DNA from: Ophiostoma sp. CBS 140.51
Lineage: Eukaryota > Ascomycota > Sordariomycetes > Ophiostomatales > Ophiostomataceae
Length of the DNA stretch: 64,000 nt
Direction: 5' to 3'
NCBI GenBank assembly: GCA_029298735.1
Contig: JANSLP010000089.1
Span: forward strand, 44,964-108,963
Shown: positions 11,411-19,924 of the stretch, one piece after another
How the letters are laid out: each line of letters starts with the position of its first letter
Numbering within the stretch: position 1 is the first letter of the stretch
Made by a program: the position numbers and the translations under genes
The notes under the pieces: generated by a model
The model's database searches: none
Told to the model about the DNA's origin: nothing
The model's input: only the letters and a program-made list of their open reading frames with translations

Positions 11411-13223
11411 GGAGATCACGACATAATGGGGAGGCTATCATAGTCTTGCCCACTTGCTTCAACTCATCATTATATCACCAATCTGCTCCAATCGATACCG
11501 GACATCACATTATACCCTACTCTATTCGGACGACGACGACGACTACATCGACGAACGACAGCAACTTGATACGCACATTTCTCGACGACCCATTGCTCAC
11601 AGTATTCGACGACATTGCTCTTCTTTGCAGCTTGCACCGATAATAGACTCGCACCGATAATCTATATCTATTCGACTGCAACGACTTCCACAGTGCATTG
11701 ACCGGTCTCTACTCAGCTGCGGGCTGATAATATCGTCCCTCGATATGGCAGTGCGCAACAGAAAGCGCAATTATTCTCGTCTCGTCAACCGTTCGAAAGA
11801 AACTCCACTCAGCCTGCCGGCAGTCTGTTGCCTGGCTTTTACTATCTCACGAACACCGCTTGAGGAGACAGGAAGCATTCACTTGCCTCGTTCTATCCCC
11901 TCCAAAGCATCACGACCATTTACGACGAACCATTTCCTATGTTATTTGATTTTTGTAAGCGGAAAGGCTCTCGAGAGGAGGACAAAGGCATCAGATCTAT
12001 TCTACTCCTGCTTTGTCTACTGTTATTTTTATTGGTGTTGAACACTGTTGAAATCGATGTAGGTGCCGAAAACAGCACTTATGGGGGATATCCCACTGGG
12101 TGGGAAAGCGAATTGGCACTCAACGCGAAGAGGACGATGACAGAACAGGATTGTTGGAGTTCAACGGTTAAAGAGCAAACACGTGCAACTCTTAAATTAA
12201 CCGGCTCGCGAAGACGCAAATAAGGATATTGATTTTCAGAAACAAAAGAGACAATACAATATGGTTGGAGTGGATCCGATATGTGGTTCACTCAAAAAAA
12301 ATATTTTCCCCCAAATTTTCAGTGACTCTGTTTTGATTTTACTTGCCCAGCTTAAACGACAATACTTAGAGATGGTTTGATGAGTCTTGTCTTTCCATGA
12401 TTGCATCCTTTTGGTCTGTTGCCTTCTCGTGACATATACCTCCCCTCACTCGACAAAGGAATGTGCCTGTAGAAAATATGCAGACGCTCTGCAGGGCCAA
12501 CGATTTGCAACGTCCGACGTATTCGGTCGTATCCCTACTGTGAGCGATGACTGGAATGCTGTTGTCCGAGACACAAAAAATTGGAGCCGGCCACCACACT
12601 CGAGTCGTTCATCTAGCGGGCCTTTTTTCTTTCAGTCTTTCGCTTTTTTTACGTTTCTCTTACACCGCGGCTCCTACGAACTCTTTTGAAGCCGAATAAA
12701 AAAATTGTGCTACCATGCAGTCCACTTTGCTTCCTTGATTTCTGTCTGCCTCTTTCAAGACCATTGCTATAAGGATGGAGAACATCTCGTATTTTTGTTC
12801 CTTACTTCAGTAGAAGAGGAGAAAGGATGGGTTAGGGAAGAAAGGGCAGGACCCCGTGGACATCACCGGATATACGGGCGGCATGAACCCAAGGTGGAGA
12901 TGGAAGGATGCTAGACGGGGAAACCATGTGCGTGCATTACACGAAACAAACGTGGGAAAAGAAGGAAGCAACAAAAGAAACAAAACGGAAGCCGGCACAC
13001 GCCAAGTCAATTGATCTCTCTTATTCCTTCATGCTCGCATGCCTCTTCTCTCTGTGTCTTGCCACTCTGCTCGGTACGAAGAACTCTCTCTTCGTCCCCA
13101 GTCTCTGTAAAGTGCCTTACTACGTCATGGCCCTGTAGAGTCGACTTATTCCATTTCCTCTTCCGGCGACTTGTTGACTCCATTTTGACGAGCCTTTAGA
13201 GCTCCGCATGATATCGTGTTGTC
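11411..13223. other. Intergenic region, no gene seen
   Basis: The 3' flank of the small secreted-protein gene and the 3' flank of the minus-strand hydrolase. It contains a short GAC run near 11531-11547. GCACCGATAAT occurs twice, near 11634 and 11651. Open frames are short and lack features. Confidence 0.5.
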
Positions 13224-14218
13224 TCAAGTGGCGGTTGTCGATTTTGCAGTACAATAGGCACCGGCACCGTCTGCCAGCGCTTTGCTGTCAGTCACAAACC
13301 CAAGGTTGTTCTGCCATCTGTCAGCACATCTGTGTAGATCAATCAATATCATCTGAAAATCCATCCAATCGTGAAAGAGAATCTTACCGCAACGTTGAGC
13401 ATCGTCAACTCCTGCCCATGCGGTGTCGTCGTCGCACAGCAGTCGGCCACCGCCACACAGTCCCACCCGGCGTTGTATGCGTCCGTCAGAGTGCCCAGAA
13501 CGCACTGGTCCGTGTTGACGCCGGCGAATAATAGCGTCCGGACCGATGTTTGTTCAGCCAAGTAGCGCCGTAGCGGCTCGTCCTCCGACCACATCCCGGA
13601 CATGCGTGTCTTGTCACACAGCACATCGCCCAGGTCGGGACGGACCGCTGCAGACAAGTCATATGTCCTTCCATCCCCCTCTACCTCTCCCTCATAAACA
13701 TTGCTATTCCACTCGCCCTTGACAAGCCACAATCCACAACCATCGCCTGGGTCGACTCCAAGACCCGACCGCACCGGTTCTTCGTCTGCGTCCACCAACA
13801 CCATCCGCCGTGAAAATCCGCTCATAATCGCCGCTGGTATTGTCGCAAGGCTCTCTTCGGTCAGGCCCCAGTTGAGCCAAATCACACGGATTCCAGCACG
13901 TCGGCAGCTCTCAATGGCCACCAATGTCGGTACCACTGCTGCACGGCCCGTGGGGTGGTCTCGACAGCGGCGGTGCAAAAAGAAGTTTTGCATGTCGACA
14001 ATCACCAATGCCGTCCGGCTGGGTGCTAGCGCAATATTTGTATTTTCAGGTCCCGCCGTGGTGCGAATTGTGACGGCGGCGTCCTCTGCTGGGAGCCGGT
14101 CGCTCTTGCCGTTCTTATCGTAGCCCCGCGTCAAATCGTACAGTCGCTCCTTCCGGTGGTACTGCCACTGGTCACTGGCAGGTCCCATACGGAGCACGTT
14201 TCCATGGACAGTCGCCAT
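13224..14218 (-). CDS. Isochorismatase-like cysteine hydrolase, 305 aa
   Basis: Exon 1 is 13388-14218 and exon 2 is 13224-13310. The 77-nt intron has a GTAAGA donor and a GCTGAC branch site just before the CAG acceptor. This acceptor was chosen because it keeps phase and restores the family-typical ending GFVTDSKAL. The family triad is intact: Asp75 in VIVDMQ, Lys203 in CDKTRMS and Cys239 in VNTDQCV, with the cis-peptide region just before the cysteine. Relatives hydrolyse isochorismate, nicotinamide, N-carbamoyl compounds or similar amides, and the substrate here cannot be told. There is no signal peptide, so it is probably cytosolic. It is about 100 residues longer than minimal isochorismatases, with an N-terminal extension and an acidic loop around 150-190. 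It opens an accessory, transposon-marked stretch. Confidence 0.85.
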
Positions 14219-14490
14219 TGTTGTAGTCAAGTCCGTTCGATAATATCGTGTTTCCCTCGTGGGATATATTTTTGAAAAAGCATGGCACACTTCGAGATAT
14301 TACTTGGCGATAAAAGGTACCTAGTTGCATACGGCACATGTATTCTCCGCATGCGGTCGGCCACGCGAGATAGGAAGTTGCCGCACGGTGCTATCTAATT
14401 AGGAAGGAGCGGTCAACCTTACATATCAATCGGGCGAATGACCATATTAGCATGCTGGCCGCTTCAACGACCATCTCTGTTTTCACTGGC

Positions 14491-15150
14491 TGTTGGTGTG
14501 CATCCCGTTAAAAATTAGTAATAACAGAGGGGAAACAAATAAATTATTGAAAGACAAATGGTTTGTATTTTTGTATTTATGTGTCATTTCTTCCATTATA
14601 AAAAACCCCTCAATATACGAGGAATATCAGTCGGTATAAATTGCGATTAAACCATATTACATAAAGGAGGGTATACAACAAAAGAAAAATTCATACGAGG
14701 AATGAACTTTAGTATAAACCACGAATAAGCTTAGTGGAAGTTCATACGAGGAATGAACTTCCGTATGAACCATGAATGAACACAGCTAGATATAAGACTG
14801 AGGCTTCCTCCCAGTATCCTAGATAGAAGACTCAGTCGTTACCGCTTGTCTGACATATAAACCTACATAAACCTGTATTCCTGTTGCCCTCATTGCATAC
14901 AAGTATCACTCTCACCTTACCTACGTTGAGCTATTGTTCTACGTTACACCTTCTCACTGTTCTTATTCGAACAAACCCCTACTAGCCTGATCACCTAGCA
15001 GAGACCACACCTCCTTGAGAAGTGTTCTTTGTAACACCCTCGTCCTTTATTAACACTCCCCCCCCCTTCCTTTTTAATCAAGGCCTTAATTATATCGGTC
15101 GCGCTATCTCGGCCCGCTAAACGCTTAACTAAACTACCGGTTCCTATATA
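14491..15150 (-). mobile_element. Degenerate LTR-retrotransposon 3' end (LTR plus internal remnant)
   Basis: A markedly AT-rich block. Proposed LTR at 14491-15055 (565 bp), bounded by TGTTGG and TTAACA on the plus strand, i.e. TG...CA ends with a 4-bp inverted TGTT/AACA. Directly outside it, on the element's upstream side, a homopurine tract of about 20 nt (15056-15075 read on the minus strand) is the expected polypurine primer. About 70 further bases keep an open minus-strand frame (KRLAGRDSATDIIKALIKKE) that could be the last residues of a polyprotein. No integrase or reverse transcriptase remains. The far boundary coincides with the abrupt start of the RTA1-like fragment at 15151. Copia versus Gypsy cannot be decided. 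Short palindromic repeats lie inside the LTR. Confidence 0.6.
14690..14780. repeat. Duplicated palindrome-containing 51-bp unit in the LTR
   Basis: Two copies start at 14690 and 14741, each beginning TTCATACGAGGAATGAACTT. The second copy, with its flanks, is a near-perfect hairpin with arms GTTCATAC and GTATGAAC plus an inner GGAA/TTCC. A weaker relative with TATACGAGGAAT lies near 14615. Duplicated palindromes in an LTR are typical of enhancer-like U3 segments. Confidence 0.65.
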
Positions 15151-15420
15151 TTACAGAGCCTAACGCTGCTCCTCAGTCCCACGCTCTTTACCGCCTCCAT
15201 TTACATAACCCTCGGCCGCCTCCTCCGCTTCCTCGACGTCGCCCAATACTCGCCTATCCGCACCACCTGGCTCATCAAGCTCTTTATCTACGGCGACGTC
15301 CTCTCGTTTCTCTACCACCCAAGCAGCGTCATGGACACGCAGGCCGCGTCCAGCAAATCGGTGTACGGCGGTAGCAGCGGGTATCCGCTCCAGGGCGGCA
15401 GCGCGTCGTCCATAGCATGA
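15151..15420 (+). pseudogene. RTA1-family membrane protein relic
   Basis: The plus-strand frame from 15151 to the TGA at 15418-15420 reads as part of an RTA1-like (lipid-translocating exporter) protein. It has TLLLSPTLFTASIY-ITLGR, a typical central helix and loop, then SPIRTTWLIKLFIYGDVLSF. It then jumps directly to YHPSS and a Ser/Gly tail ending at the stop. In intact family members (about 300 residues, seven helices) more than 100 residues of helices lie between the GDVLSF and HPS positions. The copy therefore lacks its N-terminus, cut at the LTR remnant, and also an internal block. It cannot encode a working seven-helix protein. Its 3' part is read antisense by the neighbouring 2EXR frame. 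Confidence 0.8.
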
Positions 15421-15821
15421 GTGACGTTGCTGTGTGGTGTGGTCGGGGATGCATGGCAATGGGTTGGCCAGTAAGGCATGATACGTTTGGCTGTCGTGTC
15501 GACGGGTATATAATATTCGTCGCGGTACTGCCCCCAGCGGCGGGGCGCGACGGGGAAGCGGGATGCCAAGGCATCCGCAAAGCGTGTGTATGGTTCGCCC
15601 GTCTTCAGTACAATCGTCCGGGACTCTCGACACACGCGCGACATGGCTGGTGGACGGCGGTTGGCCATGTGGGCGGCATACAGCGTGCAGCCAATGTACG
15701 GCCAGCGGATGTAGCGAAAAAGGCACTCAATCTTTTCCACGCGGTGCGGCAGGCAGAGCTCCCATATGGCCGTGCGGATCTCGTAGGGGAGCGCTGGAAA
15801 GAGATGGAATTCGGCGGCCAT
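15312..15821 (-). CDS. 2EXR-domain protein, 169 aa, possibly truncated
   Basis: The start is the ATG at 15821. The codons upstream of it are low-complexity Lys/Thr/Arg and the domain begins at once. Residues 4-20 (FHLFPALPYEIRTAIWE) match the 2EXR signature of fungal proteins (F-x-x-FP-x-LP-x-E-I/L-R-x-x-I-W), and PAMSRVCRESR near residue 60 matches its second conserved patch. 2EXR proteins are abundant, variable accessory proteins of filamentous ascomycetes with no known biochemical role. About the last 36 codons are antisense to the RTA1 relic, so the C-terminus may be accidental sequence acquired by rearrangement. At 169 residues it is shorter than the 200-350 usual for the family. Expression is uncertain. 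Confidence 0.6.
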   Translation of the reverse strand: MAAEFHLFPALPYEIRTAIWELCLPHRVEKIECLFRYIRWPYIGCTLYAAHMANRRPPAMSRVCRESRTIVLKTGEPYTRFADALASRFPVAPRRWGQYRDEYYIPVDTTAKRIMPYWPTHCHASPTTPHSNVTHAMDDALPPWSGYPLLPPYTDLLDAACVSMTLLGW

Positions 15822-16261
15822 AGCGGGCTTCTCTTTGATTTCTGTCTTTCTTTTTTTAGTTTTTCGTCTTTCTGGTCTTGTTTGTGTTTGGAATGTCAGT
15901 TCGGTGTCAACGTTGCGCAACTTTATGAGTTGGCAGACTATCAAAACGAGGCAGATGACAGACAAACCGAAATAGCCGGGACCAACAGTACTCCATTTGC
16001 CACTTATGAAACAGGATGCCGGTGAGGGGACCAGCCAGACACGAGGTGAAATCGCGTCGTAGGCCGTCTACTTGCGGAGAACAAATCAAAAGGTTTCGAG
16101 GGAGCGGAATAGCTCTTTATCCCAACGACCCAGGCGATCAGAGCAGTGTACATTCCCTGAAATATGGTTATATTGTGCTGTTGCATATCGAGGAGTTACT
16201 CGTACTCATGTATATCATCTCTTTTCATGTTCTTTTTAATCTGAATGCACGTATGGCATGA
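15822..16261. other. Intergenic region between two relics
   Basis: The leader of the 2EXR frame (pyrimidine-rich on its strand) and unassigned sequence before the chitinase relic. No N-terminal chitinase exon, LysM motif or signal peptide could be found here. Confidence 0.5.
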
Positions 16262-17108
16262 GCCAATAGTTGCTGTTGCTACTTTCTTTGTATTGGAAGG
16301 ATTGCCGGTGACGAGGATAAGGTCGCCGACGTCGAAACCACTTTTTTCCTGGCGTCAGACGAAAATATTTCTGATAGCATCGACAAATGTGAGAGTATGG
16401 ACGGTTTCAGCATCGTATACGGTCAGTTCGACGGGCTCAAGAAGCTACAGGGTGTCCGCCGCGTCATCTCGTTTGGCGGCTGGGGCTTCTCCAACGCACC
16501 ATCCACTTACGGCGTCTTCCGGCGGATTGTCCACAGCCAGGGCAGCCGAGGCGTGGCGGCCAAAAACATTGTTCAGTTTGTGGTCGACAACGGACTCGAC
16601 GGCGTGGATTTTGATTGGGAGTATCTGGGTGTATGTCCAATCTGTTTTCGTCACTTCTTTTTTTGATTTTCTCCTATTAACGCACGTAGGTCACGGATAT
16701 CCCCGGGACGCCGGCGGGTGATCCGGTCACGGAAGGCAGCAACTACCTCGAGTTCCTTAAGACGGTGCGCTCGCTATTACCCAAGGAAAAGACGCTGTCG
16801 ATCGCCGCACCGGCCTCGTACTGGTACTTGCAGCACTTTCCCATCAAGGACATGGCCACGGTGGTTGACTACATCATCTACATGACCTATGATCTGCACG
16901 GCCAGTGGGACTATGGCAACCAATACTCGACGTAAGCGGCAACGACGGATATTCATAAAAGAAGCGGCCTTGCTAACTACTTAGCCCCGGATGTAAACCC
17001 GGCAGGTGCCTGCGCAGCCACGTCAACCTTACCGAGACCATGACGGCGCTGGGTCTTATCACCAAGGCGGGTGTCTCGGCCGACAAGGTCATTGTAGGCG
17101 GTGAATAG
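16262..17108 (+). pseudogene. GH18 chitinase relic (central part only)
   Basis: Three exon-like segments: about 16262-16630, 16690-16931 and 16985-17108. The introns are 59 and 53 nt, with intact GT/AG ends and a GCTAAC branch site in the second. The translation follows the glycoside hydrolase family 18 barrel of large fungal chitinases: RRVISFGGWGFS, the catalytic DGVDFDWEY with its glutamate intact, SIAAPASYWYL, YIIYMTYDLHGQWDYGN and CLRSHVNLTET. It then ends at a TAG right after KVIVGG, where family members continue with a SYGR motif and the rest of the barrel. The N-terminal third (signal peptide, LysM and chitin-binding modules in relatives) is missing too. The reading frame holds across exons, so decay is recent or the piece is a truncated copy. 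An intact paralogue may exist elsewhere. Confidence 0.85.
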
Positions 17109-17200
17109 AATATTCACCCACCCAGTTTTGTGGCAGTTTTTCCCCCACGAGGGTTCTGTCTAGCTAGTCGCCAATAGTCAGGAGTGGCTGAGAAAGGCGG

Positions 17201-17231
<31 letters not shown>

Positions 17232-17562
17232 GACATCTACTTTTTATTTCACTTTTTATAGCCATAAAGTACAGTATGACGAAAATGTACGTTTATGCAC
17301 AACACCACGATTCACGCTTTTCTTTGCTTCGTGACCCAAGACAGAAATCATGACTTTAGAACCTGAAATTGCGGTTTGAGACAAACATCGTATCGTACAA
17401 AAGCCTACCGAGAGGTTGTTTTACCATCAGGAAAGCCGGAATCGGATAGATATAAAAATGGAAAATAGCTAATGGTAAAGAAAAACACGCTCCTAAGTAG
17501 GGCACCTAGCCTCTGACCGAAAATCCAGACCATGAAGAAAAAAGCAACAGCACTATCAAAGT
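17109..17562. other. Intergenic region with AAT microsatellite
   Basis: AT-rich spacer after the chitinase relic and 3' flank of the PP4R2 gene. No gene is seen. Confidence 0.6.
17201..17231. repeat. (AAT)n microsatellite
   Basis: About ten uninterrupted AAT units, located about 90 bp after the premature end of the GH18 relic. Confidence 0.95.
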
Positions 17563-19924
17563 TTAGGCCGCACCCGATGCCTCGTCGTCTTTCTTGGATA
17601 ACGTCTCGACGGTGGCGTCTTCTGACTTGTCCTCCGACCCCTTGGGTTCGGCTGTAGGCTCCTTTGTTGCTTCTGGTGCTATCGAGGTATCTGCTTTGAC
17701 CTCACTCTCGTCGTGGTCCTCCTTCCGCTTCTTGGCCGCTGGGCCATCGGACTCGAGCTCGTTCTCGGCTTCCCGCTTTGGTGTTGTGGAACGGGCTGGT
17801 GGCGATGTTGTGGTTGGCGCTGTAGACGACGCAGTTTCATCTTCACTGGCGTTCTCACGGACGCTTTCCCGGCTGGAAAAGGGGACGACTGGTGCCGCAA
17901 CTGTGCCAGGCGGCAGTGCCGACGCTTTGCGGCCGACGGCAGCTTCCACATCAATGTCACGCATGTCCACCTGACTGGCATCGGCCGCGCTGCCAATCAG
18001 CAGACCGCCACTGCTGCCCCCATCGCTGCCCCCAACAGCTCCTGCGGCCCGACTGGATGGACGCTGCGGGCCCATATCAGCAGCACCAATCTCCTGTGGA
18101 CCGCGGGCATGCGGAATCTCTTCATCGTCCTCCCCCTTTCCTTCTTCACCCTTCTCCTTGTCTTCTTTTTCTGAACCAGTCCCGCTCATGTCTGTGTCTT
18201 CTGGGCCATCTGGTTCCGCATCTGGGTTGTTGTCTGCGGCAGCCGTCGTCGTCGCAGGCTGACCATTGTGCGCATGGCGCTCCATGTCATCGTCCTCGTC
18301 CTCATCCATTTCGTTCTCTTCGTCGTCTTCCTCCTCATCATCCTCGTCATCGTGGCCACCAGGACGGAACCGGTCGCCGAAGCCAGCCATGCCGTTGACT
18401 GCTGCCGCCCGTGCTGCCGCTACCCTAGCAAGCTGGCTGACAGGAACGACACCAGCCGTCTGCTCTTGCCGCAGCAGCTCGCCTTGGGTGATACCCCGCT
18501 GCTGCTGTCTCTGAACAGCGGCCACCATGGCGGCACCGTGGCTAGGGATGCCGTTGATGGACACGCTGACAGTCTCAACGCCACCCATGCCGTTGGGGCC
18601 CTCAATGGTCTCGGTCGCCTCCGTTCTCACTTCCATCCGGTGCTGCGGTGGGCCACCCTGTTGTTGCTGCTGCTGCTGTTGTAACAGCTGTTGCGAGGAC
18701 GACGCTGACGACTGTGACTGCTGTTGTTGCTGCTGGAGCAGCGACGTTGGCGCGCGGGACACGTTCGCACCGTGCACCGACCCAGCTGTACTGCTGGTTG
18801 CGCTAAACGCAATTTCGCTGCCGTCTGTGGAGCTCGGCGGGCTCGAGCCGTCGTCGTCGGTGGTATCGCCGGCGCCGCTGGAGGGTCTCCGCCGCAGCCA
18901 GGGAATGGGTGTGAGTAAGGCACCGAGCGGGTCATCGCTGGCCGGGTTGGCGGCGAGAGACAGACCCGAGTCACCCATATCTTCGTCGCTATCGGGATCT
19001 CCTGGCGCTGATGGGATGACGACAGACTGGAGGGCGGCCATGGCCTCGGCTTCGGGCTCGGCTGGCGGCAGCGGGAAGGCGTTGAGGCCGCTGGTGACGC
19101 TGACGACGCGGTCGACGGCATGTAGGTAGGAGGCGAGGTAGCGGTAGTGTTGGCGTGGTGCAATGATCAGCTCGGCCAGACGCTGGATGCTGTGTGGAGG
19201 GTATGTGTGGAAGGTTGTCTTGAGGGTAGCGATGATGTACTCGACGAGATCGAGGACGGGCTGGGGCATTTGCGGAGCAGCTTCCGGAGCTGCCACTTCC
19301 GTGCTTGGTGCATCCGCACCTGCATCTGCATCTGGTGCTGCTTTTTCTTTGGGTGACACAGATTGGGCTGCAACGGCAGTAGAGTCGTCGGCTCCTGGCG
19401 CATCATTGCTGCCGCCCTCTCCTGCTGCGCCAGACGGGCCTGCTGCCGAGCTGGGATCATTGTTCTCCTTGTCAACATCTTGCCGCGACTCTGACTCGCT
19501 TCCCTGGGCCGGATCGGACGCGGGCGCCTCGATGCCGACTCCATTCGAGGCGTCAGAGTCTATCGGGGCTGGCCATGTCGGTTGTGGGAGCTTGGACTGT
19601 GTTCGCCGTGGTGGGGGGATAACGGGGACGGGGTACTCGGAATCGACAATCTGAGAAGAGCAAGGTGTTAGTATCGTGATGTTGGCTGAGGTCATCATTT
19701 CGGGGAGAGTCAAACCTACCGTCTGAAGTCGAGATATGACTGTCTGGAGAAGGCGTGGCCAGAGGTCGCTGTGAATGGGACAAGATGTTAGCAGGTTGTT
19801 TTTAGAGTATCAAGTATGGGGGCACACGGCTGCTGCCACCGCCATTGGCATTGTAGACGTACTAATCGATGGTCCCGCCCGCCGCGAGCCTGTGTAGAAG
19901 CTCTTCGTCCGAATCAACGTCCAT
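17563..19924 (-). CDS. PSY4: PP4R2-family protein phosphatase 4 regulatory subunit, 732 aa
   Basis: Three exons: 19863-19924, 19720-19768 and 17563-19650. The introns are 94 nt (GTACGT; GCTAAC branch site) and 69 nt (GTAGGT). Joining restores MDVDSDEELLHRL, then DLWPRLLQTVISRL, then IVDSEYPVPVIPPP, which is the expected PP4R2 N-terminus. The conserved core continues at about 167-235 (QPVLDLVEYIIATL, YPPHSIQRLAELI, YRYLASYLHAVDRVV) and ends at LLTPIPWL near 283-290. A disordered Ala/Ser/Asp/Glu insert (about 65-165) splits the core. The C-terminal 440 residues are disordered, with poly-Gln, acidic runs and a basic PAAKKRKED nuclear-localisation-like motif. In the family it binds the PP4 catalytic subunit and directs dephosphorylation in the DNA-damage response. 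It is unusually long because of the low-complexity parts. Confidence 0.85.

Noticed and set aside
15160..15726. 188-codon minus-strand frame
   Set aside because: Out of frame with the 2EXR domain and antisense to the RTA1 relic.
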